A DNA stretch of 14,487 nt from Bacteroidales bacterium. GTDB taxonomy: Bacteria; Bacteroidota; Bacteroidia; Bacteroidales; VadinHA17. The stretch lies in NCBI GenBank assembly GCA_017882245.1, contig JADGPV010000200.1:1-14487 (forward strand), given 5' to 3'. The stretch's first letter is position 1. Each line of letters begins with the position of its first letter. The position numbers were made by a program, and so were the translations under genes. The notes beneath the pieces were generated by a model that saw only the letters and a list, made by a program, of their open reading frames with translations, was not told where the DNA came from and ran no database searches. Positions 1-7,084 of this stretch are shown here, one piece after another.

Positions 1-1
1 T

Positions 2-493
2 ACTACTGTAATTGCCGGCCTGGTAGACCCTGGTTCAATAGCCCTTGTGGGATTCCTGATGTTTGGAAATCTTATCAGGGAATGCGGCGTACTGGGATCA
101 CTTTCTGATACAGCTCAGAAAGACCTGGTCAACCTGATCACGTTACTGCTTGGAATAACCATTGCAGCCAGTATGAAGGCAGAACTGTTCGTGTCGCTCG
201 ATACAATGAAAATCATGGGCCTTGGCTTAATGGCGTTTGTGTTTGATACTGTTGCGGGGGTATCATTTGCCAAACTGATGAACCTGTTCCTGAAAGAAAA
301 AGTCAACCCTATGGTAGGCGCAGCCGGTATTTCAGCCTTTCCGATGTCGTCAAGGGTCATACAGAAAATGGGACTGGAGGCTGACCCGCAAAACCACCTG
401 CTTATGCACGCTGTGGGTGCAAATGTATCAGGACAGATTGCGTCAGTAATTGCAGGCGGTGTCATAATTGGTCTGATGTCAGGATTAATGTAG
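2..493 (+). CDS. Na+-translocating decarboxylase beta subunit, 3' part (OadB/MmdB/GcdB family)
   Basis: This is the C-terminal 163 residues of the membrane subunit that couples decarboxylation of carboxybiotin to Na+ export; the 5' part lies outside the window and the reading frame is open from base 2. Several hydrophobic helices are visible. The stretch NPMVGAAGIS (305-334) keeps the Asn, the Gly four residues on and the Ser nine residues on, which match the Na+-site residues described for the Klebsiella oxaloacetate decarboxylase beta subunit. The following LLMHAVGANVSGQIAS segment is also a family hallmark. Substrate (oxaloacetate, methylmalonyl-CoA or glutaconyl-CoA) cannot be told from this subunit. 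In Bacteroidota it usually belongs to a methylmalonyl-CoA or oxaloacetate decarboxylase complex with alpha and biotin-carrier subunits, which should lie just upstream. The stop overlaps the ribosome binding site of the next gene. Confidence 0.93.
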   Translation, partial: TTVIAGLVDPGSIALVGFLMFGNLIRECGVLGSLSDTAQKDLVNLITLLLGITIAASMKAELFVSLDTMKIMGLGLMAFVFDTVAGVSFAKLMNLFLKEKVNPMVGAAGISAFPMSSRVIQKMGLEADPQNHLLMHAVGANVSGQIASVIAGGVIIGLMSGLM

Positions 494-503
494 GAGGAGC
501 AAC

Positions 504-662
504 ATGAACACAGATTTAATTAATTCGCTGAAGATGATGGGTATGGGAATGGGCGCCATATTCCTTGTCATTATAATAATTTACATAGCTGTAAATATAA
601 TGCTCAGAATTACCGGAGGCAAAAAAGATGACCCGGATACAACTAGACGGAAATCAGCGTAA
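504..662 (+). CDS. Small OadG-like gamma subunit of the Na+ pump decarboxylase
   Basis: This is a 52-residue protein starting MNTDLINSLKMMGMGMGAIF, with one strongly hydrophobic helix (about residues 16-33) followed by a charged, Lys/Arg/Asp-rich cytoplasmic tail ending RRKSA. That is the architecture of sodium-pump decarboxylase gamma chains (OadG family), which anchor and assemble the complex. The start is supported by a strong Shine-Dalgarno AGGAGG at 492-497, six bases before the ATG, overlapping the stop of the beta subunit; so the two genes are almost certainly co-transcribed. The gene is shorter than the usual 80 or so residues of OadG, and the identification rests on topology and context rather than on strong sequence motifs. 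It is short enough for automatic annotation to miss. Confidence 0.78.
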   Translation: MNTDLINSLKMMGMGMGAIFLVIIIIYIAVNIMLRITGGKKDDPDTTRRKSA

Positions 663-665
663 TCA

Positions 666-690
666 ACCGCGAAAGTGCCCTGACCGCGGT
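666..690. repeat. Small inverted repeat after the decarboxylase genes
   Basis: ACCGCG at 666-671 is repeated in inverted form as CGCGGT at 685-690, and the right arm is part of an 8-base self-palindrome ACCGCGGT (683-690). It lies just after the decarboxylase stop. A TTTTG follows about ten bases later but there is no proper T-run, so a terminator role is uncertain. Confidence 0.25.
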
Positions 691-704
691 ACGGCAGGAT
701 TTTG

Positions 705-712
705 TATCTTTA
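705..712 (+). promoter_or_regulatory. Possible -7 promoter element for the 734 gene
   Basis: TATCTTTA matches seven of eight positions of the Bacteroidota -7 consensus TAnnTTTG and lies 21 bases before the ATG at 734. No convincing TTTG -33 box is seen at the expected distance upstream, so this is tentative. Confidence 0.3.
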
Positions 713-733
713 AGGGTTAAAGAACAGTACATC

Positions 734-1144
734 ATGAAACAGCTCGTGCTTCGCAATAAAACATATGAAACCATCTACAGGGCCCTGGGCTTGCTGTGGC
801 TCGTTATGCTTATCATTTTTATCGCTACTGCTGACAGCAGAACGTGGAACTTCTGGCTTAACGTCATTCTTCTGCTGGTGCTGGCCGCCGGATTTTTAAG
901 TCTTAATTTCGGCACCCTGGTCAACAGGCTGACTGCTGACAAGGGTGTACTCACCATAAGATGGTACACTAAAACAGTCAGGGCAATCATCAGCATAGAT
1001 GAGATAGAGGATATTCATATGGATGGAAACTATATCCGGATCATGCTCAAGAGCGGTAAGGTAGTCCGCCTGCCCACGCGGATGCTTGAATTTGATGAGA
1101 AACGCACCGTACGTAAATTCCTTAAAGAGGTTACAGGGTTCTGA
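734..1144 (+). CDS. Small membrane protein with PH-like C-terminal domain, function unknown
   Basis: This is a 136-residue protein with two adjacent transmembrane helices (about residues 15-33 and 38-60) and a soluble C-terminal part (about 66-136). The soluble part alternates short beta strands (GVLTIRWY, IISIDEIEDIHMDG, IRIMLKSGKVVRLP) and ends in an amphipathic helix (DEKRTVRKFLKEV). Two N-terminal helices followed by a beta-rich domain resemble the bacterial PH-domain / DUF304-like membrane proteins, but I do not recognise a specific family and assign no function. It stands alone between the decarboxylase genes and the CreD locus; 71 bases separate it from the former and 173 from the latter, so it may have its own promoter (possible -7 box at 705-712). 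Confidence 0.75.
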   Translation: MKQLVLRNKTYETIYRALGLLWLVMLIIFIATADSRTWNFWLNVILLLVLAAGFLSLNFGTLVNRLTADKGVLTIRWYTKTVRAIISIDEIEDIHMDGNYIRIMLKSGKVVRLPTRMLEFDEKRTVRKFLKEVTGF

Positions 1145-1167
1145 TTCAGGATGCCCTTAATATGGTG

Positions 1168-1223
1168 CAGAGCGCAGAGATCAGAGCACATGACACGAAG
1201 CTCAGAGTTCAGGGCTCAGAAAA
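1168..1223 (+). repeat. Degenerate heptad tandem repeat CAGAGNN
   Basis: Eight consecutive 7-base units can be laid out from 1168: CAGAGCG, CAGAGAT, CAGAGCA, then two diverged units (CATGACA, CGAAGCT), then CAGAGTT, CAGGGCT, CAGAAAA. The phase is kept across the diverged middle units (exactly 21 bases from the third to the sixth unit). It occupies the non-coding gap after the 734-1144 gene. No function is evident. Confidence 0.55.
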
Positions 1224-1284
1224 AATCGTGTCTGAAATCAAAAAATAGTTAATTAAAATTTTTTTGTTTAAAATGTTTTTATTT

Positions 1285-1301
1285 ACTTTGTACCGCAAAG
1301 T
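1285..1301. promoter_or_regulatory. Palindromic operator, copy 1 (ACTTTG-N5-CAAAGT)
   Basis: ACTTTG (1285-1290), spacer TACCG, CAAAGT (1296-1301) forms a perfect 6-base inverted repeat located 16 bases before the ATG at 1318. The same palindrome occurs before the creD gene at 2263-2279, and both copies continue into ACTMTAAA. The left arm completes TTACTTTG (1283-1290), seven of eight positions of the Bacteroidota -7 box TAnnTTTG, so transcription would begin inside the palindrome and a bound protein should block it. The obvious candidate binder is the winged-helix protein encoded at 1950-2246; that link is inferred. Confidence 0.7.
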
Positions 1302-1317
1302 ACTATAAACTCATATC

Positions 1318-1953
1318 ATGAACCAGCCAGATCAGCATCTTGAAGACATAAAGGTCATTAAGAAGTTAATGGAGGAATCATCCAGGTTCCTGTCCCTTAG
1401 CGGTATATCAGGTATAATTGCCGGGCTACTTGCCATTGCCGGCGCCGTTGTGGCGAAACTGATCATAACCGGCACATTTCAGCCGGAGGACTGGTATTCA
1501 ACCCCATTTGCCTCCGATCCGGCTGCGCACAGGACTGTCGTTCTGCTGTTTGCTGACATGGCGGTGGTTCTTGTGCTGTCGCTCGCGGCTGCAGTTTTAT
1601 TTTCTTCCCGCAAGGCAAGAAAAAGCGGTCACACTGCCTGGACACACATCACCCGCAGGATGCTGGCAAGCCTTTTCATCCCGCTGGTCACGGGAGGTCT
1701 CTTTATCCTCATAACCATCGGCCGTGTACCTGCGAATGTTACAATAGCTTCAACCCTTATCTTTTACGGACTTGCTGTTATCAGTGCGGGCAAATTCACG
1801 CTGGGAGAGATACACTGGCTTGGAGTGCTGGAGGTGGTTACCGGACTTATCTGCCTGTTGCTGCCCGAATGGTCTATATTGATATGGGCTGTCGGCTTCG
1901 GAGCAATGCACATTGTTTACGGTCTGTTGATGCATCTCAGATACAAGGGATGA
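1318..1953 (+). CDS. Six-helix integral membrane protein of unknown function, linked to winged-helix regulator and CreD
   Basis: This is a 211-residue protein with a short charged cytoplasmic N-terminus (EDIKVIKKLMEESSRF) and six predicted transmembrane helices at about residues 27-50, 73-96, 114-135, 141-160, 164-182 and 186-206. No catalytic motif or known transporter signature is visible. The gene overlaps the downstream regulator by four bases (ATGA at 1950-1953), a sign of translational coupling. It is preceded by the palindromic operator that also stands before creD, so it and CreD are probably controlled together. A role in sensing or responding to envelope stress, perhaps by signalling to the coupled regulator, is a guess from context. 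Because the regulator has no obvious effector domain, this membrane protein could supply the input. Confidence 0.85.
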   Translation: MNQPDQHLEDIKVIKKLMEESSRFLSLSGISGIIAGLLAIAGAVVAKLIITGTFQPEDWYSTPFASDPAAHRTVVLLFADMAVVLVLSLAAAVLFSSRKARKSGHTAWTHITRRMLASLFIPLVTGGLFILITIGRVPANVTIASTLIFYGLAVISAGKFTLGEIHWLGVLEVVTGLICLLLPEWSILIWAVGFGAMHIVYGLLMHLRYKG

Positions 1954-2246
1954 AAAAGGTTCTGGGAAATTTCAACAAGGCTTTCGAAAGCCGTGTAAGA
2001 CTGGGGATCATGTCAGTGCTGGCGGTCAACAGGAGCATGGACTTCATCAGCCTCCGCGAGGTACTTGAGGTGACAGACGGCAATCTTGCCAGTCACCTCA
2101 GGGCGCTTGAAGAAGCAGGCTATATATCCATGCAAAAGAGTTTCATTGACCGTAAGCCAAATACAAAATACACGATAACTGAAGAAGGTATGAATAACTT
2201 CACCCGCCATCTCAGAGCCCTCGAGGATCTGATTAACAAGCAATAA
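1950..2246 (+). CDS. Winged-helix transcriptional regulator (HTH_34-like)
   Basis: This is a 98-residue single-domain DNA-binding protein. Residues about 10-80 form the winged helix: helix 1 (AFESRVRLGIMSVL), a recognition-type helix (TDGNLASHLRALEEAGYI) and the wing (KSFIDRKPNTKYTITEEG), followed by a helix that may mediate dimerisation. It resembles the small MarR/ArsR-like winged-helix proteins (Pfam HTH_34 type) common in Bacteroidota. The ATG at 1950 is preferred over an in-frame start further upstream (1869) because it overlaps the previous stop as ATGA and begins at the conserved MKKVLGNFNKAF; the upstream extension lies wholly inside the preceding gene and looks like junk. No ligand domain is present. 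It probably represses both its own operon and creD through the ACTTTG-N5-CAAAGT sites. Confidence 0.9.
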   Translation: MKKVLGNFNKAFESRVRLGIMSVLAVNRSMDFISLREVLEVTDGNLASHLRALEEAGYISMQKSFIDRKPNTKYTITEEGMNNFTRHLRALEDLINKQ

Positions 2247-2262
2247 TTTTTTTTATTAACTC

Positions 2263-2279
2263 ACTTTGTATAACAAAGT
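2263..2279. promoter_or_regulatory. Palindromic operator, copy 2, before creD
   Basis: ACTTTGT (2263-2269), ATA, ACAAAGT (2273-2279) is a perfect 7-base inverted repeat, 18 bases before the creD ATG at 2298. It shares 14 of its 17 bases with the copy at 1285-1301 and is followed by the same ACTMTAAA sequence. TCACTTTG (2261-2268) again gives a seven-of-eight -7 box at the left arm. A separate promoter here implies creD can be transcribed independently of the upstream membrane protein/regulator pair while sharing its control. Confidence 0.7.
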
Positions 2280-2297
2280 ACTCTAAAAACTATCAAA

Positions 2298-3599
2298 ATG
2301 GAAAATGAAATTGTAAAACAGGAAAAATGGTACCAGTCGATGACCGTCAAGATGGTCCTTCTGGGTGTTCTGGGTCTGATGCTTCTGATCCCACTCCTGA
2401 TGATCAGCCAGGTTATCAGGGAGCGTTCCAGGAATGCTGAGACGGCTCGAACAGAGATTGGCAACCTGTGGGCTGCCTCGCAGATCCTGACAGGTCCGGT
2501 GCTGAACGTGCCCGGCACTAAGGTGATCTCCGGTGACGGAAAATATGTAACAACCACCCTGCATATTCTTCCCGATGATCTGAAGATCAACGGAAAGCTG
2601 ATACCGGAGATAAGGTACAGGGGGATATATGAGACGGTTGTGTATGACTCTGACATTCAGATGACTGGAAGCTTCTCTTTCGGCGGATATGAACATCTGA
2701 ACGATTACACTTACGATTGGGATCAGGCATATATATCGCTTGGTGTATCTGACAACAAGGGTATCAGGGATAAGGTCAGGCTGACTTTCAATAAGAACAT
2801 TATAGATGCCCAGCCGGGGGCAGGTCAGACTGACCTCTTTGAGAAGGGGATCTCTTTCCCGGTGGTTCTGGACCCTAAGCTGCCTGACGGTATCAGCGGT
2901 GACTTCAGCCTGAACATTGGCCTCAGGGGCAGCGGCAGTATCTCTTTCTCACCAGTCGGCAAGACCACTGAGGTGTCTCTTGCATCCGGGTGGGATGCCC
3001 CTTCGTTTACCGGTACGTTCCTGCCGGCAGAGAGGGAGGTTACGGAGAAGGGCTTCACTGCCAGGTGGGTAGTGACACATCTCAACAGGAGTTTTCCACA
3101 GGTATGGACAGGTGACAGCTATAAGCCCTCTGATGATGCTTTCGGAGTCAACCTTATCCTCCAGGCAGATAATTATACAAAGGCAGAGCGAAGTGCGAAG
3201 TACGGGCTGCTCTTCATCGCATTGACCTTTTTCGTCCTGATCATTATTGAGCTCAGGTCGAAGGAGCGTATTCACATATTCTATTACCTGCTTGTCTCGC
3301 TCGCCCTGATACTGTTCTTTTCACTGCTTACAGCGCTAAGCGAACTTGTCGGATTTAATATGGCTTACCTGATATCTTCGGTGGCAACTATTGCTCTTCT
3401 CACTGTCTTTTTCAGATCATTGTTGAAAAAGAAAGGGATTGTTCTGGTAATAAGCGGACTGCTGATGGTACTGTACATCTTCATTTTTGTGCTTCTTGCG
3501 TTAAAGGATTATGCCTTCCTGGCAGGAAACATTGGTTTGTTTGTGTTGCTGGGTGTATTGATGATGGTGTCAGCCAGGTACAAATTATTTAAGGATTAA
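2298..3599 (+). CDS. creD: Inner membrane protein CreD family
   Basis: This is a 433-residue inner membrane protein, close to the usual length of about 450. An N-terminal helix (about residues 18-38) is followed by the family signature GNLWAASQILTGPVLNVP (55-72), a large beta-rich extracytoplasmic domain (about 70-295), then the conserved segment DNYTKAERSAKYGLLF and five closely spaced helices (about 302-319, 325-347, 355-373, 378-400, 407-428). In E. coli CreD belongs to the CreBC regulon and affects envelope integrity and colicin tolerance; in other bacteria it is linked to beta-lactam response. Its molecular activity is unknown. No CreBC two-component pair is nearby; control is more likely by the adjacent winged-helix protein. 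Confidence 0.93.
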   Translation: MENEIVKQEKWYQSMTVKMVLLGVLGLMLLIPLLMISQVIRERSRNAETARTEIGNLWAASQILTGPVLNVPGTKVISGDGKYVTTTLHILPDDLKINGKLIPEIRYRGIYETVVYDSDIQMTGSFSFGGYEHLNDYTYDWDQAYISLGVSDNKGIRDKVRLTFNKNIIDAQPGAGQTDLFEKGISFPVVLDPKLPDGISGDFSLNIGLRGSGSISFSPVGKTTEVSLASGWDAPSFTGTFLPAEREVTEKGFTARWVVTHLNRSFPQVWTGDSYKPSDDAFGVNLILQADNYTKAERSAKYGLLFIALTFFVLIIIELRSKERIHIFYYLLVSLALILFFSLLTALSELVGFNMAYLISSVATIALLTVFFRSLLKKKGIVLVISGLLMVLYIFIFVLLALKDYAFLAGNIGLFVLLGVLMMVSARYKLFKD

Positions 3600-3805
3600 C
3601 AACCCCGGAGGGGGAAAGGGAGAAAAGGAGAAGGGGAGAAGGGGAGAAAAGGAGCATATGAGGGGAAGTGCCGGTCCCCATCACAAAACCCTGTCCCCAT
3701 CCCTTCCTCCTCCCAGGTGGAAGGGAATTTTAGAGTCAGGGATGAATTATGTTTTTTGGTGTTTTTGAAGTAACTTACATGCTTACTTAAAAACACTTTT
3801 AAAAC
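3600..3805. other. Intergenic region with purine octad repeat, C-rich direct repeat and probable glpD promoter
   Basis: This is the longest gap in the window (206 bases). It starts with CCCCGGAGGGG (3603-3613), a small stem, then a purine-only tract with an 8-base period. A 9-base direct repeat GTCCCCATC lies at 3674-3682 and 3693-3701, and a pyrimidine-rich stretch TCCCCATCCCTTCCTCCTCC (3694-3713) could pair imperfectly with the purine tract. The last 60 bases are AT-rich; TTTG at 3764-3767 and TACTTAAA at 3784-3791 are a poor match to the -33/-7 promoter boxes. No protein is supported here. Confidence 0.45.
3620..3654 (+). repeat. Purine octad tandem repeat (GAGAARRG)
   Basis: Four 8-base units run GAGAAAAG, GAGAAGGG, GAGAAGGG, GAGAAAAG followed by GAG. 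The preceding bases 3607-3619 are also purine-only and look like diverged units. It is a low-complexity tract between creD and glpD, with no known function. Confidence 0.6.
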
Positions 3806-5440
3806 ATGGTCCTGAAGAGGTATGTCGAAGAAGAAACAGGGCAGAAGTTTGACCTGATTATCGTAGGGGGCGGGATCACGGGTGCTGCTGTAGCCTATAT
3901 AGCAGCTGCACGGGGTCTCTCGGTCGCTCTTTTTGAAAAGAAGGATTATGGCGGTGCTACTTCGGCGGCCACGTCAAAGCTTATCCACGGGGGCCTCAGG
4001 TACCTCGCAAACGGAGAGTTAAAGCTGGTACGCGAATCACTGCGTGAGCGAAGAATCCTTGGAAACATAGCACCCAATTTTGTCTATCCGCTGCCCTTTG
4101 TAATGCCAAACTACAAAAAATGGAAAGGAAATATCTGGAAGATGCTTCTGGGTATGTACCTGTATGATATGCTTTCCTATGATAAGAAAGATACCTGGGA
4201 TAAAGGCAAAAAGCTCGAGAATCACAGACTTATCTCGCACAGAAAAACCGTCAGGCTGGAACCCAACCTTAAAATGGAAGATCTCAGGAATGCCTTTTAT
4301 TTCTTTGATTACCAGAGCATCTTCCCCGAGAGGCTGACACTCGCCTTCATCAAATCGGCAGCCGAGTACGGAGCTAAGGTATCGAACTACACACCTGTCG
4401 AAGGTTTCATTTTTGAAAACGGGAACAAGATCAAAGGAGTGAAAGTCAGGGATGTTTTTTCCGGCGAAGCCAAAAATATTCATGCTGACCTTGTAGTCAA
4501 CTGCGGAGGAACCTGGGCTGACAAAATCCTCAATCTGGCAGCACAGAAAGATACTGCATCACATAAGGTAAAGCGCTCGGAAGGCATACATATAATCACC
4601 AAAAAGATTGCAGGGAACCATGTTGTTTCCCTTCAGAAGAAGGACGGCGGACATTTGATGATAATGCCATGGCGTGATCATTCGCTCATAGGTACAACCG
4701 ATAAAGAATTTTACGGTGACCCTGATGATTACCGTGTTTCAAAGGATAGTATTAATGAGATCTTAAATGCTGTCAATGAGAACTATGGAAGAAAGATCTC
4801 TGCCGATGAGATTGTTCATGCCTACGGCGGACTGCGGCCCCTGGTCGACGATCAGACCAAAGGTACGTACGAGACATCAAGAAAATACGAGGTCTATGAT
4901 AATTCTGTTGACGGTATCGAAGGGATGATAACTGTTGAGGGAGGCAAATACACAACCAGCAGGGGTCTTGCCAGGGAGGTTCTGAAACTTGTCTCGGCGA
5001 AGCTTGCCAGAACTCTTTCAGATCCTGTTTCAGACAACCTTTATCTCTCAGGATGCGAGATCAGGGACATGAAACAGTATATGATAAGACAGCATCTTAA
5101 TTATAAAGATTTCAGCAGGAATACTGTTGAATATGTCAGCAGGAATTACGGCACTGAAAGCAAGATTGTATTCCAGATAGCGAGGGATGATCCGCGGTAC
5201 GCCGAAGTAGTCAGTCACGACGGCGAGATACTGGCCGAAATTGTCTATGCCATCAAATATGAAAGCGCACGTACTCTGAAGGATATAATGCTGAGACGGA
5301 CCGGTACCGGAACACTGGGAAAACCGGGGAACGATATTATCGCTAAGATTACAGCCATTGCTGCTGAAATGCTTGGCTGGGACAAAAAAAGGACTGAAGA
5401 AGAAGTTACATCTCTGAAGGGAGTATATGAATTATTATAA
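3806..5440 (+). CDS. glpD: FAD-dependent glycerol-3-phosphate dehydrogenase
   Basis: This oxidises sn-glycerol 3-phosphate to dihydroxyacetone phosphate at the inner face of the membrane, passing electrons to quinone. At 544 residues it is near the 500-560 of the family. The dinucleotide-binding GGGITGAA lies at about residues 21-28, followed by an acidic strand end (FEKKDYGGATSAATSK) and the highly conserved SKLIHGGLRYL (57-67). Further on are GGLRPLVDD (about 344-352) and VEGGKYTTSR near residue 380, typical for GlpD; the remaining 140 or so residues form the C-terminal GlpA/GlpD cap domain. It heads a tight cluster: the next gene begins 14 bases before its stop. Its neighbours, an AGPS-like flavoenzyme and an FGGY kinase, suggest it supplies DHAP for something more specialised than plain glycerol use. 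Confidence 0.95.
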   Translation: MVLKRYVEEETGQKFDLIIVGGGITGAAVAYIAAARGLSVALFEKKDYGGATSAATSKLIHGGLRYLANGELKLVRESLRERRILGNIAPNFVYPLPFVMPNYKKWKGNIWKMLLGMYLYDMLSYDKKDTWDKGKKLENHRLISHRKTVRLEPNLKMEDLRNAFYFFDYQSIFPERLTLAFIKSAAEYGAKVSNYTPVEGFIFENGNKIKGVKVRDVFSGEAKNIHADLVVNCGGTWADKILNLAAQKDTASHKVKRSEGIHIITKKIAGNHVVSLQKKDGGHLMIMPWRDHSLIGTTDKEFYGDPDDYRVSKDSINEILNAVNENYGRKISADEIVHAYGGLRPLVDDQTKGTYETSRKYEVYDNSVDGIEGMITVEGGKYTTSRGLAREVLKLVSAKLARTLSDPVSDNLYLSGCEIRDMKQYMIRQHLNYKDFSRNTVEYVSRNYGTESKIVFQIARDDPRYAEVVSHDGEILAEIVYAIKYESARTLKDIMLRRTGTGTLGKPGNDIIAKITAIAAEMLGWDKKRTEEEVTSLKGVYELL

Positions 5441-7076
5441 GAGCACAGGAATGGATTTAACATACCGCGAGATACTGAAATGGGGAGATAAGAGGGAAGA
5501 AGGAGTTGATCCTCATATGATGAAATTAATCAGGGAGAAATTTGGTCTTACAGACGCTGATTTCAGGGAAAAGCATCTCCCGGGGTCGCAGCCGGTAAAG
5601 CTTGACAAACCCTCTCTCCTGAAACCCGGACAACTTATTTTTTTAAAAAGTATAGCAGGAAGCGAGAACATTCTGACAGATGATTTCTCCCGTGCAAAAT
5701 ACTCTTACGGAAAGTTCTATGCAGAGCTTCTCGACTTAAGGCTTAACCTGGTCCCCGATCCGCCTGACGCTGTCGTTTCTCCGAGAAACCATGATGACAT
5801 AGTCAGGATCGTTGAATTCTGCAATGAAGAGCGGATACCGATAATTCCCGTTGGCGGACAGTCATCCGTTACCGGAGCATTACGGGCTCCGAACGGAGGG
5901 ATAGCACTGGACATGACAAAGTATCTCAACAAAATTGTCAGATTGAACACTGTCAATAAAACAGTGACGGTTCAGGCAGGGATGTCAGGCCCTGCTTTTG
6001 AGGAAGAGCTGAACAGGCATGGATATACCTGCGGTCATTTCCCGCAGTCATTTGAATACTCTACTGTCGGTGGCTGGATCGCGGCAAGGGGAGCGGGGCA
6101 GGCTTCGACAGGATATGGCAAGATAGAGGATATGGTGGTTGCCCTGAAAGTTGTCACGCCTGCCGGAGTGATTGAAACGAAAGAGTTCCCCCGTACAGCA
6201 CAGGGATGGGATATATTCAGAGTATTCATCGGTTCTGAGGGCACTCTCGGAATAATAACCGAAGCCACTCTTAACATGCATATCTACCGGCCACAGAACA
6301 CTGCATCGGCATCCTTTATTTTCAGATCTTTTGAGCAGGCGGTTGAAGCAATGCGGAAGATGATCCAGAGCGAATACGGTAAGCCGCACTTATTCAGGAT
6401 CTCGGATCCTGACGAGACAGATATAGCGTTCAGGACAAGCGGGTTTGACAATACTTTTTCTGACAAGCTGTTAAAGATGCTGGGCTTCATGCCAGGCAAA
6501 CGCTGCCTGATGTTTGTCACGGTTGAGGGTGAAAAGGATTATGCGAAGTTCGTCATGGGCAAAATAAAGCATACTGCAGGTAAGGGTAAGGGTATGTATA
6601 TAGGCAGGAGTCCTGTAAGAAAATGGCTTGAGCAGAGATATACCAGCGCATACATGCGTGACCCGCTGATGGATATGGGAATAATGGCAGACACCCTTGA
6701 GACTGCGGTCACCTGGGAAAGCCTTCTCAGGCTATGCTCTGCAGCGCAGGCTTATGTCAGAAAGCGTCCGAGAGCATTTATGATGATCTATATTTCCCAT
6801 GTATACGAGAACGGGGCGAATCTTTATTTTACCTTCCTCACTCCGATGGAAAAAGGCAATGAGATGAAAGACTTTACAGCTTTCCACAGAGGACTGGTAG
6901 ATACCATACTTGAAAACGGAGGTTCCATCTCACATCACCATGGCGTGGGCAGAGTGCTTGCACCGTGGATGGAGGGACATCTTGGAAAGACATCGATGGC
7001 TGCTCTCGGTGCGGTTAAAAGACATTTTGATCCGAACAATATCATGAATCCCGGCGGAACGCTGGGCCTGCAATAA
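5427..7076 (+). CDS. Alkylglycerone-phosphate-synthase-like FAD enzyme
   Basis: This is a 549-residue flavoprotein of the vanillyl-alcohol-oxidase fold: FAD_binding_4 domain about 110-290 (PVGGQSSV at 141-148, GSEGTLG at 269-275) and FAD-oxidase C-terminal domain about 295-545. Several stretches match eukaryotic AGPS rather than lactate oxidases of the GlcD type: CGHFPQSFEYSTVGGW (202-217), the GKIEDMV that follows, and GGSISHHHGVGR (498-509), whose triple His lies in the AGPS active site. AGPS exchanges the acyl chain of acyl-DHAP for a fatty alcohol, the step that creates the ether bond of ether lipids. Whether this protein does that is not shown; no DHAP acyltransferase or fatty-acyl reductase is in the window. 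The start at 5427 has AAGGGAG at 5417-5423 and overlaps glpD by 14 bases; ATG 5451 is an alternative. Confidence 0.88.
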   Translation: MNYYKSTGMDLTYREILKWGDKREEGVDPHMMKLIREKFGLTDADFREKHLPGSQPVKLDKPSLLKPGQLIFLKSIAGSENILTDDFSRAKYSYGKFYAELLDLRLNLVPDPPDAVVSPRNHDDIVRIVEFCNEERIPIIPVGGQSSVTGALRAPNGGIALDMTKYLNKIVRLNTVNKTVTVQAGMSGPAFEEELNRHGYTCGHFPQSFEYSTVGGWIAARGAGQASTGYGKIEDMVVALKVVTPAGVIETKEFPRTAQGWDIFRVFIGSEGTLGIITEATLNMHIYRPQNTASASFIFRSFEQAVEAMRKMIQSEYGKPHLFRISDPDETDIAFRTSGFDNTFSDKLLKMLGFMPGKRCLMFVTVEGEKDYAKFVMGKIKHTAGKGKGMYIGRSPVRKWLEQRYTSAYMRDPLMDMGIMADTLETAVTWESLLRLCSAAQAYVRKRPRAFMMIYISHVYENGANLYFTFLTPMEKGNEMKDFTAFHRGLVDTILENGGSISHHHGVGRVLAPWMEGHLGKTSMAALGAVKRHFDPNNIMNPGGTLGLQ

Positions 7077-7084
7077 AATAAAAG

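Noticed and set aside
1168..1223. CRISPR-like array
   Set aside because: Units are only 7 bases with no spacers; no cas genes are present.
1869..1949. Upstream extension of the winged-helix protein
   Set aside because: The extra 27 codons overlap the preceding membrane protein gene and do not resemble the family; ATG 1950 with ATGA overlap is the better start.
2261..2696. Two long minus-strand frames opposite the creD start and operator
   Set aside because: They overlap each other and CreD coding sequence, lack start signals, and give no family-like sequence.
3607..3654. G-quadruplex in the purine tract
   Set aside because: The runs of three or more G are too far apart; one loop would be about 12 bases, outside the usual motif.
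4037..4483. 148-codon open frame on the minus strand within glpD
   Set aside because: Wholly antisense to a well-conserved gene; composition follows the opposite strand and no family is recognised.
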